Below, piece by piece: positions 1 to 8,501 of a stretch of 64,000 nt of DNA. The translations under genes were made by a program, and so were the position numbers. The DNA comes from DASUAS01 sp963819475 (GTDB lineage Bacteria; Actinomycetota; Acidimicrobiia; IMCC26256; DASPTH01), in contig CAWFWE010000008.1 of the NCBI GenBank assembly GCA_963819475.1, positions 124,001 to 188,000 of the forward strand, given 5' to 3'. The notes beneath the pieces were generated by a model. It ran no database searches. It was not told the DNA's origin and saw only the letters and a program-made list of their open reading frames with translations. Position 1 is the first letter of the stretch, and each line of letters opens with the position of its first letter.

Positions 1-932
1 CACGTCCCACCGCGGGGTCGCCTCGTCGACCTCGTGGCCGAGCCCGGCCAGGAGGTCCGCCGCCTGGTGTGCCGCCTGGGCACAGGGCTCCACCGTCGTT
101 CCCATCGGTGCACTCGCGGTGACCGCGATCCGCAACCGCGGGGGGTCGTCCGCGACGGCGCGTGCGTACGGGAGCGGCAGGCGGGGTGACCACGATGCGC
201 CGGGGTCGCGCGAGCCGACCATGACGTCGAGCATGGCCGCGGCATCCCGGACCGACCGGCTCAGGACGCCGTCGACGGTCGTCCCGTAGTACGGGTTGCG
301 GTGCTCCGGCCCGAACGACGTGAGGCCCCGCGTCGGCTTGAGCCCGACGAGCCCGCAGAACGACGCCGGGTTGCGTACCGACCCGGCTCCATCCGTGCCG
401 TGCGCGATCGCGCAGAGTCCGGCCGCCAGCGCAGCGCCCGCACCGCCGCTCGATCCGCCGGGCGTGCGCTCGGGGTCCCAAGGGTTGCGGCAGGTGCCGT
501 TGAGCTCCGAGTCGGTCATGCTCGTGCAGAACTCGGGCACGTTGGTCTTGCCGAGGATCAGGAATCCCGCGTCGCGAAAGCGCCGGACCAAGGGATCGTC
601 GAGCGCGGCACGGTGGTCCGCCAGCACCTTGCTCGAGTGTGTGGTGGGCAGAGCCGCGACGTCCACCACGTCCTTCACCGACAGCGTCACGCCGTGGAAC
701 GGCGGCAGCTCTGCCGCGGGGTCACGCCGGAGCGCGTCGTCGGCTTCGCGGCGCGTTCCCGGGCGCCGTCGACGTCGACGGTGACGTACGAGCGCAGCGT
801 CGGGTCGTGGCGATCGATGCGATCCAGGTACACCTCGAGCAGGTCCGATGCCGACACGTGGCCACGCCGGATCGCGCCGGCCTGCTCCACCGCGTCGGCC
901 CAGACGAGCTCCTCGGCCTGCTCGACCACCAC
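1..932 (-). CDS. Amidase signature family hydrolase, frameshifted, C-terminus beyond window
   Basis: Amidase-signature enzyme, expected to hydrolyse a carboxamide to acid and ammonia in the cytoplasm. Reading leftward, the N-terminal helix region ends in ARERAA. A frame change near 742-750 (one base apparently missing) is followed by SVKDVVDV, which carries the catalytic Lys, then GGSSGGAGAALAAG with the cis-Ser, then GTDGAGSVRNPASFCGLVG with the nucleophilic Ser region. All three triad segments are therefore present, in two frames. The start is probably GTG at 932 or 929. The gene runs off the left edge and is divergent from the CoA-transferase at 1104. I favour a sequence error over a real pseudogene because the downstream frame stays conserved. 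The substrate cannot be told. Confidence 0.8.
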
Positions 933-1103
933 GTGCCAGATCCCCCGTTCCGGTCGTACCGCGTCACGAGCGACAGCACGACGATCCCGTGTGCACACAC
1001 GGGCTTGTCATGACGCGCCGCGTACGTTAGGCCTTGGTCAACGCACGCGCGCGACGCGACTGCGTCGCTCGGAAGCTGCGCGCACATCCCAGGAGGTGTT
1101 CTG

Positions 1104-2318
1104 TTGGGCGAAGGTGCGTTCGAGGGCATACGCGTCGTCGAGCTCGCGCAATGGGTCTTCGTGCCGGTCGCGGGCGCGTTGCTCGCGGACTGGGGCGCCG
1201 ACGTCGTGCGGATCGAGCGGCCCGAGGGTGACCCGTACCGCGGCCTCATGACGCAGGGGATCGGCACCGACAGCGGCGGCGTCAACCTGTCGATCGCGCT
1301 GGCCAACCGCGGCAAGCGCTCCGTCGCGCTCGACCTCCGGCAGGAGGAGGGACGCGCGATCCTGCACGAGCTGCTCGCGACGGCCGACGTGTTCCTCACG
1401 AACTTCCGGCCTGGCGCGCTCCGCCGGCTCGGCCTCGACGCCGAGACGCTCACCGAGCGGTACCCGTCGCTCGTGTACGCGCGCGGTCACGGCTACGGCG
1501 TCCGCGGGCCGGACGCGGACCGGCCCGGTTACGACTCGTCGGCGTTCTGGGCGCGCGGTGGGATGGCGCACGTCCTGACGCCGGCCGAGCTGGACCAGCC
1601 CATCGGTCAGCGGGGCGCCATGGGCGACCGGAACGGCGCGATGGCGCTCGCGTTCGGCATGGCGGCCGCGCTCCTCGAACGCACGCGGACCGGGCGCGGT
1701 TCGGTGGTCGACGTCTCGCTGCTCGGGACCGCGATGTGGACGCTGTCGTCGGACGTGCTCTCGGCCCTGCAGGGTCAGAAGCCGCGCGCGATGTCGGCGT
1801 CGGGCAGCGGGTACGTCAACCCGCTCGTGGGCTCGTACCGCACGAAGGACGGTCGCCACATCCAGCTCGTGTTCCTCGAGGCGGATCGCTACTGGGCCGA
1901 CTTCTGCGGCCTGCTCGGGCGCGACGACCTGGTCGAGGACCCCCGCTTCGTCGATCTCGCGGCGCGGCGGGAGCACGCCGAGGAGTGCGTCGCTGTGCTG
2001 CGCGAGGAGTTCGCCGGCCGCACCTTCGAGGAGTGGAAGTCGCTGCTCGCCGGCATCGATGCGCCGTGGGCGCCGGTGCAGGCGGTCGAGGAGCTGCTCG
2101 ACGACCCGCAGGTCGTCGCCAACGACTACGTCGGCGACGTCACCGTCGACGGCGGTCCGGCGTACCGGCTGCCCACGGTGCCGGTGCAGTTCGACGAACG
2201 GCCGCCGGCCCTGCGCCGCGCCCCGGAGCACGGCGAGCACTCGGAGATGGTGCTCCGGGAGCTCGGGTACTCGTGGGACCGCATCGGGGAGCTGCGGGAC
2301 GCCGGCGTGATCCCGTGA
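1104..2318 (+). CDS. Class III CoA-transferase (CaiB/BaiF family)
   Basis: A 404-residue CaiB/BaiF family protein. These enzymes move CoA between an acyl-CoA donor and a carboxylic acid. The N-terminal part shows the typical VVELAQWVFVPVAGALLADWG and ADVVRIERP segments. The conserved catalytic Asp lies in GDRNGAM at about residue 175, and the C-terminal helix ends LGYSWDRIGEL. Length fits the family (about 400). The TTG start at 1104 was chosen because a strong AGGAGGT ribosome site at 1091-1097 sits 6 bases upstream. It is followed by 96 bases holding a possible promoter, so it may be transcribed apart from the next gene. Its C-terminus closely resembles the short protein at 26666-26884. The acid activated is unknown. 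Confidence 0.88.
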   Translation: MGEGAFEGIRVVELAQWVFVPVAGALLADWGADVVRIERPEGDPYRGLMTQGIGTDSGGVNLSIALANRGKRSVALDLRQEEGRAILHELLATADVFLTNFRPGALRRLGLDAETLTERYPSLVYARGHGYGVRGPDADRPGYDSSAFWARGGMAHVLTPAELDQPIGQRGAMGDRNGAMALAFGMAAALLERTRTGRGSVVDVSLLGTAMWTLSSDVLSALQGQKPRAMSASGSGYVNPLVGSYRTKDGRHIQLVFLEADRYWADFCGLLGRDDLVEDPRFVDLAARREHAEECVAVLREEFAGRTFEEWKSLLAGIDAPWAPVQAVEELLDDPQVVANDYVGDVTVDGGPAYRLPTVPVQFDERPPALRRAPEHGEHSEMVLRELGYSWDRIGELRDAGVIP

Positions 2319-2333
2319 CCCTGGCGTCGGGGG

Positions 2334-2374
2334 TTGCGAGCTACCCCGTTTCGTGATAAGTAGAACGTGGTTCT
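2334..2374 (+). promoter_or_regulatory. Possible promoter with inverted-repeat operator AGAAC-GTG-GTTCT
   Basis: An AT-rich patch in the 96-base gap before the aldehyde dehydrogenase gene. A TTGCGA hexamer at 2334 and TAAGTA at 2357 are 17 bases apart. A perfect 5-3-5 inverted repeat, AGAAC GTG GTTCT, lies at 2362-2374 over the expected transcription start. The half-sites resemble those of actinobacterial TetR-type repressors of lipid catabolism (KstR half-sites are AAC/GTT with a 2-base spacer), but the spacer here is 3. The binding protein is unknown; the TetR gene at 7778 at the end of the same operon is a candidate. Confidence 0.4.
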
Positions 2375-2414
2375 GCACGCTCCGGCGCTGCCGGAGCGGA
2401 AGGGGGAAGCCACG

Positions 2415-3884
2415 TTGGGCACCATGATCGACGAGCGTCGCTCGTACGTCGCCGGCCGCTGGGTCGACGGGGACGAGGCGATCGGGGTGGAGAACCCCGC
2501 CGACGAATCGCAGGTCGCCGAGCTGGCGGCCACGCCGCTGCCGGAGTTCGAGCGGGCGATCACCGAAGCCCGCCGGGCGTTCGACGAGGGCACGTGGGCG
2601 TCCATGGCGCCCACCGAGCGAGCCCGCCGGGTGCGGGCGCTGGTCGACCACGTCGAGGCCAGTGGCGCGGCGCTGGTCGAGACGATCGTCGCCGAGGCGG
2701 GGCAGCCGACGATGTTCGCCGAGTACCTGCAGCTCGGCACCGGCGTCGCGCTCGCCCGGTCGACCATCGACCTGTACCTGTCGATGGCGCACGAGGAGGC
2801 GAGCCCGGTCCCGGTCGACGAGCTGGTGCGCGGTCGGGTCGCCTTGAGCGTCCGCCGTCACGAGCCAGTCGGCGTCGTCGCCGCGATCACGCCGTACAAC
2901 GCGGCCGTGATCATGGCGTTCCAGAAGTTGATCCCGGCACTGATGGCCGGCAACTCGGTCATCCTGCGGCCGAGCCCACTCACGCCCATCTCGTCGCTGA
3001 TCTTCGGTGCGGCGGCCGAGGCGGCGGAGCTGCCACCCGGCGTCCTCAGCGTCGTGGTCGAGGCCGGCGCCGCCGGCGCGGAGCTCCTCACGACGCACCC
3101 CGCGGTGGACATGGTGTCGTTCACCGGCTCGACCGCGGTCGGGAAGCAGATCCTGGCCCAGGCCGCGCCCACGGTGAAGCGGGTGGCGCTGGAGCTCGGC
3201 GGCAAGTCGGCCCAGATCTATCTGCCGGACGCAGTCGATCGCGTCGCCGCGGGAGCGGTCGCGGTCGTCGCCGCCACCGCGGGACAGGCGTGCGTCGCGG
3301 CCACGCGGATGGTGGTGCCACGCGACCGCAAGGACGAGGTGCTGGACGCGGTCGGCGCGGCATATTCCGCGGTCGTGGTCGGTCCCCCCACCGACCCGAC
3401 CGCGATGATGGGTCCGGTCATCAGCGCCGGCCAGCGCGAGCGCTGCGAACGCTTCGTGGCGCTCGCCGAGGAGCACGGCGGGAAGGTTGCGGTCGGTGGG
3501 CGCCGCCCGGCGGCGTTCGACCGGGGCTACTACTTCGAGCCGACCGTCCTCGACCTGCCCGACAACGCGAACCCGGCGGCGCAGGAGGAGATCTTCGGTC
3601 CCGTGATCGGCGTCCTCGCGTACGACGACCTCGACGACGCGGTGCGCATCGCCAACGACAGCGTCTACGGGCTGTCCGCGCAGGTGTACGGCGCCGACGT
3701 GGCGGCCGCGACCGACGTCGCCCGTCGGCTGCGGGCGGGTGCGGTCAACGTGAACACCGGGGTGTTCAGCGCCTACGCGCCGAGCGGTGGCTACAAGCAG
3801 AGCGGGCTGGGACGGGAGCGGGGGCCCGACGGCATCCGTGCGTTCCAAGAGGTCAAGCACCTGGCGATCGGAGAGCTGCGATGA
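2415..3884 (+). CDS. Aldehyde dehydrogenase (NAD(P)+-dependent)
   Basis: ALDH superfamily enzyme of 489 residues, oxidising an aldehyde to a carboxylic acid with NAD(P)+. The general base Glu260 is in LELGGKSAQ and the nucleophile Cys293 in GQACVAATRMVVP. The ITPYNAAV and FTGSTAVGK segments form the cofactor-binding Rossmann part, and EEIFGPV lies near the end. The TTG start at 2415 has GGGGGA 7 bases upstream; an in-frame ATG follows at 2424. Its stop overlaps the next ATG by 4 bases (ATGA), so it is translationally coupled to the amidohydrolase. It is paralogous to the enzyme at 21294-22778. The position beside P450 and SDR genes suggests oxidation of an alcohol-derived aldehyde in the same pathway (inference). 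Confidence 0.92.
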   Translation: MGTMIDERRSYVAGRWVDGDEAIGVENPADESQVAELAATPLPEFERAITEARRAFDEGTWASMAPTERARRVRALVDHVEASGAALVETIVAEAGQPTMFAEYLQLGTGVALARSTIDLYLSMAHEEASPVPVDELVRGRVALSVRRHEPVGVVAAITPYNAAVIMAFQKLIPALMAGNSVILRPSPLTPISSLIFGAAAEAAELPPGVLSVVVEAGAAGAELLTTHPAVDMVSFTGSTAVGKQILAQAAPTVKRVALELGGKSAQIYLPDAVDRVAAGAVAVVAATAGQACVAATRMVVPRDRKDEVLDAVGAAYSAVVVGPPTDPTAMMGPVISAGQRERCERFVALAEEHGGKVAVGGRRPAAFDRGYYFEPTVLDLPDNANPAAQEEIFGPVIGVLAYDDLDDAVRIANDSVYGLSAQVYGADVAAATDVARRLRAGAVNVNTGVFSAYAPSGGYKQSGLGRERGPDGIRAFQEVKHLAIGELR

Positions 3885-5089
3885 CGGACACGACGACGTA
3901 CGACCTCGACTGGTTGATCTCGGTCGACGACCACGTGCTGGAGCCGCCCAACGTGTGGGTCGATCGCGTCGCGGCGAAGGATCGCGACCGTGCTCCGCAC
4001 ATGGAGCTCGAGAACGGCCTCGACTACTGGGTGTACGACGGCAAGCGCTACCCGAGCTCGGGGCTGAGCGCGGTCGCGGGAAAGTCGAAGGAGGAGTTCA
4101 GCCCCGAGCCGTTGCCGTACAGCGAGATGCGGCCGGGCTGCTACGACTCCGTGGCGCGCCTGGAAGACATGGACCGCGCGGGCGTGCTCGCGTCACTGTG
4201 CTTCCCGACCATCACGCGGTTCTGTGGGCAACTGTTCATGGAGGCGAGTGACCGGGAATTCGGGTTCGTGTGCCTCCAGGCGTACAACGACTGGATGATC
4301 GACGAGTGGTGCGGGAGCGCGCCGGGCCGGTACATCCCGTTGACGCTGATCCCGATGTGGGACCCACCGCTGGCAGCCGAGGAGATGGCGCGCTGCGCGG
4401 CGAAGGGTGCGACCGCGTTCTGCTTCTCGGAGAACCCGGCGCCGCTCGGGCTCCCGACCATCCACGACGTGAACCGGTACTGGGACCCGGTGATGGCGGC
4501 CGCCAACGATCTCGAGATGGTCGTGTGCATGCACGTCGGGTCGTCGTCGCAGGTGCCGACGATCGCGCCGGACTCGCCGTTCATGGCCAACCTCGCGTGG
4601 GGCGCGAACCGAACGTCGGGGACGATGCTCTCGTGGCTGTTCAGCGGCATGTTCACCCGGTTCCCGAACCTCAAGATCGCGCTGTCGGAAGGCGAGATCG
4701 GCTGGATCCCGTACTTCCTCGAGCGGGCCGAGCAGGTGCTCGACAAGCAGCGCTACTGGGTGCAGCGGGGCGTGCAGTTCATGGAGCACGCCACCACCGA
4801 CGTCGACCTCGACTCCATCGACGTCCGCGAGCTCTTCTCGGGTCACGTCTTCGGGTGCTTCATCGACGACGCGCACGGCATCGCGAGCATCGACGAGATC
4901 GGCGCGGACAACATCATGTGCGAGACGGATTACCCGCACTCCGACTCGACGTGGCCCGACTGCATCGGTGTGGTGCAGCGCCTGATCAAGGACCTGCCGG
5001 AGCCGGTGCAGTACAAGATCCTGCGCGGCAACGCGGAGCGGCTGTACCGCTTCACGCCGGCCGAGCCGCCGGTGCCGGCCCGTGCCTGA
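3881..5089 (+). CDS. Amidohydrolase-2 family metal-dependent hydrolase/decarboxylase
   Basis: A 402-residue PF04909-type TIM-barrel protein, a family that includes decarboxylases such as ACMSD and hydrolases. Likely metal ligands are in the N-terminal VDDHVLEPP (H18, E21), H218 in CMHVGSSS, E in ALSEGEIGW, and D350 in ETDYPHSDSTWPD. The classical HxH is replaced by DxH or DDH, as in the actinobacterial branch of the family. The ATG overlaps the ALDH stop by 4 bases. A close paralogue lies at 25467-26669, where it also precedes an SDR. Reaction and substrate are not known; decarboxylation or ring/lactone hydrolysis are both possible. Confidence 0.85.
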   Translation: MTDTTTYDLDWLISVDDHVLEPPNVWVDRVAAKDRDRAPHMELENGLDYWVYDGKRYPSSGLSAVAGKSKEEFSPEPLPYSEMRPGCYDSVARLEDMDRAGVLASLCFPTITRFCGQLFMEASDREFGFVCLQAYNDWMIDEWCGSAPGRYIPLTLIPMWDPPLAAEEMARCAAKGATAFCFSENPAPLGLPTIHDVNRYWDPVMAAANDLEMVVCMHVGSSSQVPTIAPDSPFMANLAWGANRTSGTMLSWLFSGMFTRFPNLKIALSEGEIGWIPYFLERAEQVLDKQRYWVQRGVQFMEHATTDVDLDSIDVRELFSGHVFGCFIDDAHGIASIDEIGADNIMCETDYPHSDSTWPDCIGVVQRLIKDLPEPVQYKILRGNAERLYRFTPAEPPVPARA

Positions 5090-5090
5090 C

Positions 5091-5303
5091 ATGGATCACG
5101 CGTGGACCGTGGTCGTCGACCGCGAGCTGTGCATGGGGAGCGGCATGTGCATCGTGTACGCGCCGGGCACGTTCGAGCACGACGACGAGACCAAGGCGGT
5201 CGTGATCGACCCGCCGGGTGATCCGATCGAGGCGGTTCGCACCGCGGTGGAGGCGTGCCCGACGGGCGCGCTGCGGCTGGTGCTCGAGGACGAGGAGGGA
5301 TGA
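5091..5303 (+). CDS. Small ferredoxin, [3Fe-4S]-type cysteine pattern
   Basis: About 70 residues. Cysteines are at 14, 20 and 56 in ELCMGSGMC and EACPTGA. The usual second Cys of a CxxCxxC motif is Ser17, a pattern seen in [3Fe-4S] ferredoxins that feed electrons to bacterial P450s. The acidic loop GTFEHDDETK is also typical. ATG at 5091 lies two bases after the amidohydrolase stop; an alternative GTG at 5082 would overlap it. The gene lies two genes before the P450 at 6085, so it is the probable redox partner. No ferredoxin reductase is encoded nearby. Confidence 0.85.
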   Translation: MDHAWTVVVDRELCMGSGMCIVYAPGTFEHDDETKAVVIDPPGDPIEAVRTAVEACPTGALRLVLEDEEG

Positions 5304-6088
5304 GCGGGATGTTGCTCGAAGGCAAGTCGGCAGTGATCACGGGCGCGGGCTCGGGGGTGGGGCGGGCCTCGGCGCTGCGGTTCGCGGAGGAAGGCGCCAA
5401 GGTCGTCGTCGCCGACGTGAACCTCGACGGGGCGAAGGAGACCGTCCGCCAGATCGAGGCTGCCGGCGGGGTCGCCGTGGCCGACGAGTGCGACGTCTCG
5501 CAGGACGAGCAGGTCGCCGCGACGCTCGCCGCGGCGGCGGCGAACTTCGGGCGCCTCGACATCGTGTTCAACAACGTCGGCATCGCGACGCCCCGGCTCG
5601 GGATGTCGTTCGAGGACCACACCGTCGACGACTTCGAGAAGCTGGTCGCGGTGAACCTGCGCGGGGTCTTCCTCGGCTGCAAGCACGCGGTCATCCGGTT
5701 CAAGGAGCAGGGCGACGGCGGTGTCATCCTCAACACCGGATCGGTCGCCGGCCTGGTCGGCTGGGGTGGGACGGTGTACGGGGCCACCAAGGGAGGCGTG
5801 CACCAGCTGACGCGTGCGGTGGCGATCGAGTGCGCACCGTTCAACATCCGCGTGAACGCCATCTGCCCGGCCGGCATGCCGTACACGAACTTCGCCGCCG
5901 CCGTCGGGCTGGAGGCCTCCGGCAGCGAGCTGGAGCAGGTCGCGCAGCACGTGGGCTCCATGCATCCGCTCGGCCGGCCGATCACCGCCGAGGACTGTGC
6001 GGAGGCCGCGGTGTACCTGGTGTCCGACCGGGCCGCGAACGTCACCGGCGTGCTGCTGCCGGTCGACGGGGGGTACGTGGCGAGATGA
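5300..6088 (+). CDS. Short-chain dehydrogenase/reductase
   Basis: Classical SDR of about 262 residues that oxidises or reduces an alcohol/ketone with NAD(P)(H). The nucleotide motif TGAGSGVG is near residue 15, followed by NNVG (usually NNAG), a catalytic Ser in NTGSVAG, YGATK with the catalytic Tyr and Lys, and the C-terminal GVLLPVDGGYVAR. The ATG at 5300 overlaps the ferredoxin stop; ATG 5309 has better spacing from GAGGAGG (5293-5299) and could be the true start. Its stop overlaps the P450 start by 4 bases. It is strongly similar to the SDR at 26881-27672, which follows the paralogous amidohydrolase. A role in oxidising the P450 product is inferred. Confidence 0.9.
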   Translation: MSGMLLEGKSAVITGAGSGVGRASALRFAEEGAKVVVADVNLDGAKETVRQIEAAGGVAVADECDVSQDEQVAATLAAAAANFGRLDIVFNNVGIATPRLGMSFEDHTVDDFEKLVAVNLRGVFLGCKHAVIRFKEQGDGGVILNTGSVAGLVGWGGTVYGATKGGVHQLTRAVAIECAPFNIRVNAICPAGMPYTNFAAAVGLEASGSELEQVAQHVGSMHPLGRPITAEDCAEAAVYLVSDRAANVTGVLLPVDGGYVAR

Positions 6089-7344
6089 CCGGCACCGGGG
6101 AGATGCAGACGCTCGACCGCGACGAGCTGCGCCGGCTCTTCGACCTGCGCAGCAGCTACAACGCGCACTCGGGCGGCGAGTACACCGACGATCCGTATCC
6201 GGTCTGGCGCGAGCTGCGCGAACGCGCGCCCGTGCACGAAGGCACCGTGCACCACCTCACCGGGTATCCGGGAGACGCCATGTTCCAGGGGCTGCCGTTC
6301 CCCGACCGGCCGCACTTCTCGGCGTTCAGCTTCGAAGCGTGCGACGCCGCCTTCCGCGACGCCGAGGTGTTCGCGTCCGCAGCGCTCGACGACGACGTCG
6401 ACCTCGCGGACGTCGGCGTGATGAACAGCATGTTGTCGATGGGGGGCACGCAGCATCGCCGCTACCGGGCTCTCGTCCAGCCGTCGTTCGTGCCCGCGAA
6501 GGCGCAGTGGTGGATCAACAACTGGATCGAGCAGACCGTGAACCTGCTCATCGACAACTTCGTCGACGACGGGCGGGCGGAGCTCAACGTCGACTTCGCG
6601 GCCGCCATTCCGGTGCTCACCATCACCGGCAGCTTCGGGGTGTCGGTCGACCAGGCGCTGGTCATCCGCGAATCCCTCATGCGCGATCCGATGAAGGTGG
6701 TGCAGATCCTGCAGCCGATCGTCGCCGCCCGACGCGAGTCGCCCGCGGACGACCTCATCAGCGTGTTGGTCGAGGCCGAGTACACCGACGACGACGGCGT
6801 GTCGCACCGGCTCTCCGATCCGGAGATCTACTCGTTCGCGATGCTGATCCTCGCCGCCGGGTCCGGCACCACCTGGAAGCAGATGGGCATCACGCTCGCC
6901 GCACTGCTGGAGCGCCCCGACGCGATCGGCGCCGTGCGCGGTGACCGTGCGCTCGTGCGGCCCGCCATCGAGGAATCGCTGCGGTGGATGCCGACCGATC
7001 CGATGTTCTCGCGCCACGTCACCCGCGACGTCGAGTTCCAGGGCGCGCACCTGCCGAAGGGCGCGGTCCTGCACCTCTGCCTCGGTGCCGCCAACCGCGA
7101 TCCCGCCCGCTGGGATCGCCCCGACGACTACGACATCACCCGGCCCCCGAAGCCGGCCCTGGCCTTCGGCAACGGTCCGCACGTGTGCCTCGGCATGCAC
7201 GTCGCCCGCGCCGAGATGGCGGTCGGCATCACCGCGTTGCTCGATCGGCTCCCCAACCTGCGCCTGGATCCGGACGCCGATCCACCGGGCTACATCGGCA
7301 TGTACGAGCGGGGTGCCACTGCGATCCCGGTGGTGTTCGGATGA
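6085..7344 (+). CDS. Cytochrome P450 with glycine in place of the I-helix acid
   Basis: Soluble 419-residue bacterial P450 monooxygenase. The heme-thiolate Cys368 is in FGNGPHVCLGMHVARAE, and EESLRW gives the ExxR motif. The I-helix reads LAAGSGTTWKQ: Thr262 and Thr263 are present, but the normally acidic residue just before them is Gly261. The same sequence occurs in the paralogue at 46652. It is coupled by ATGA overlaps to the SDR upstream and the F420-type protein downstream. The ferredoxin at 5091 is the likely electron donor. The substrate is unknown; the context suggests hydroxylation of a terpenoid, steroid or fatty acid. C-terminal segment GYIGMYERGATAIPVVF is shared with the paralogue. 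Confidence 0.93.
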   Translation: MTGTGEMQTLDRDELRRLFDLRSSYNAHSGGEYTDDPYPVWRELRERAPVHEGTVHHLTGYPGDAMFQGLPFPDRPHFSAFSFEACDAAFRDAEVFASAALDDDVDLADVGVMNSMLSMGGTQHRRYRALVQPSFVPAKAQWWINNWIEQTVNLLIDNFVDDGRAELNVDFAAAIPVLTITGSFGVSVDQALVIRESLMRDPMKVVQILQPIVAARRESPADDLISVLVEAEYTDDDGVSHRLSDPEIYSFAMLILAAGSGTTWKQMGITLAALLERPDAIGAVRGDRALVRPAIEESLRWMPTDPMFSRHVTRDVEFQGAHLPKGAVLHLCLGAANRDPARWDRPDDYDITRPPKPALAFGNGPHVCLGMHVARAEMAVGITALLDRLPNLRLDPDADPPGYIGMYERGATAIPVVFG

Positions 7345-7781
7345 CCGGCAACGAGCCTGGCTACCAGGCACCTGACATCACCCTGCTCGGCGAGGAGCAC
7401 ATCCGCCGGTACCGCGAGACGAACGGCGAGGTCGGCTACCTCTGGAACGGCGTGCCGACGCTCCTCCTGACCACCACCGGGCGCCGCACCGGGGAATCGC
7501 GCACGTCGGCGTTGATCTTCGGCCGCGACGGCGACGACTACCTCGTCGTCGCGTCGCTGGGCGGCGCACCGAAGCACCCGTCGTGGTACCTCAACCTCAC
7601 CGCCGACCCCACCGCCGAGATCCAGGTGCTCGCCGACCGGATCCCGGTCACCTCGCGCACTGCGTCGGAGGAGGAGAAGCCGCGCCTCTGGCAGATCGTG
7701 ACCGAGGTGTGGCCCAACTACGACGTGTACCAGACCCGCACCGACCGCGTGATCCCGGTCGTCGTGCTGTCGCCGTCGTGA
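7341..7781 (+). CDS. Deazaflavin (F420)-dependent nitroreductase-family protein
   Basis: A 146-residue protein of the Ddn/FDOR-A type, split-barrel enzymes that bind F420 and reduce quinones or enones. LTTTGRRTGESRTSALIF and HPSWYLNLTADP match the conserved core (TTTGRKSG and HPxWYxNL) that contacts the cofactor phosphate and ring. The C-terminus YQTRTDRVIPVVVL is also typical. The ATG overlaps the P450 stop, and its stop overlaps the GTG of the TetR gene. A paralogue at 46221 also lies directly next to a P450, but in the opposite order. It may reduce a P450 product or recycle a quinone; the exact substrate is unknown. Confidence 0.87.
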   Translation: MTGNEPGYQAPDITLLGEEHIRRYRETNGEVGYLWNGVPTLLLTTTGRRTGESRTSALIFGRDGDDYLVVASLGGAPKHPSWYLNLTADPTAEIQVLADRIPVTSRTASEEEKPRLWQIVTEVWPNYDVYQTRTDRVIPVVVLSPS

Positions 7782-8479
7782 GCTCGGCCGCCGCCGCGTC
7801 GAGCGTCCCCTGGGCCGAGCGGGCCGCCGACCGGTCGCCGGCGGTGCGACGCTCGCGGGCCCGGCAGGTGGAGCAGGCGACGCTGATCGTCGACGCCGCG
7901 CGCCGGCTGATCGCCGAACGGGGGGAGCGCTTCACGACCCAGGAGCTGGTCAAGGAAGCGGGCGTGGCGCTCCAGACCTTCTACCGGATCTTCGCCGGCA
8001 AGGATCAGCTGCTCCTCGCGGTGTTCGAGAACCTGATCGCCGAGAGCTGCGTCGAGTACGAGGAAGCGGCGCGGGAGCTGCCCGACCCGGTGGCCCGCCT
8101 GCGGTTCTACGTCACCGAAGCGGTGCGCTCGGTCGGGAACGGGAGCATCGGGGTGGGGCCGAGGTTCGTCACCGCCGAGCACTGGCGCCTGCACCAGGTG
8201 TTCCCCCAGGAGATGGCCGAGGCCACACAGCCCTTCACCGACCTCGTGTCCCGCCAGCTGGAGCTGGGTGTCGCCGAGGGCCTCCTGGTGTCGTCCGATC
8301 CGCAACGCGACGCGTGGTTCGTCACCAAGCTCGTGATGGCGGTCTTCCACCACTACGCGTATGCCGACGCCGAGTCCGACACCGGCACCATCGCGGACGA
8401 CCTGTGGGGCTTCTGCGCCACCGCGCTCGGCGCGGGACCTGACCGGACACCCGGGGTGTCCGGCGCTCGACACGACTGA
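7778..8479 (+). CDS. TetR-family transcriptional regulator
   Basis: A 233-residue regulator with a N-terminal helix-turn-helix (FTTQELVKEAGVALQTFYRIF, about residues 47-67) and a C-terminal ligand domain. The GTG start overlaps the preceding stop (GTGA), placing it last in the ALDH-amidohydrolase-P450 operon. Autoregulation through the inverted repeat at 2362-2374 is possible but only inferred. It resembles the TetR at 44543, which opens the second P450 operon and has the same VALQTFYR recognition helix. Confidence 0.9.
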   Translation: MSSAAAASSVPWAERAADRSPAVRRSRARQVEQATLIVDAARRLIAERGERFTTQELVKEAGVALQTFYRIFAGKDQLLLAVFENLIAESCVEYEEAARELPDPVARLRFYVTEAVRSVGNGSIGVGPRFVTAEHWRLHQVFPQEMAEATQPFTDLVSRQLELGVAEGLLVSSDPQRDAWFVTKLVMAVFHHYAYADAESDTGTIADDLWGFCATALGAGPDRTPGVSGARHD

Positions 8480-8501
8480 CAACAGGGAGAGCCGGATCAC
8501 C

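Noticed and set aside
1038..3860. A 940-codon minus-strand open frame
   Set aside because: It is antisense to the CoA-transferase and aldehyde dehydrogenase, has no recognisable motif, and is rich in Arg, Gly and Asp as expected for a shadow frame.
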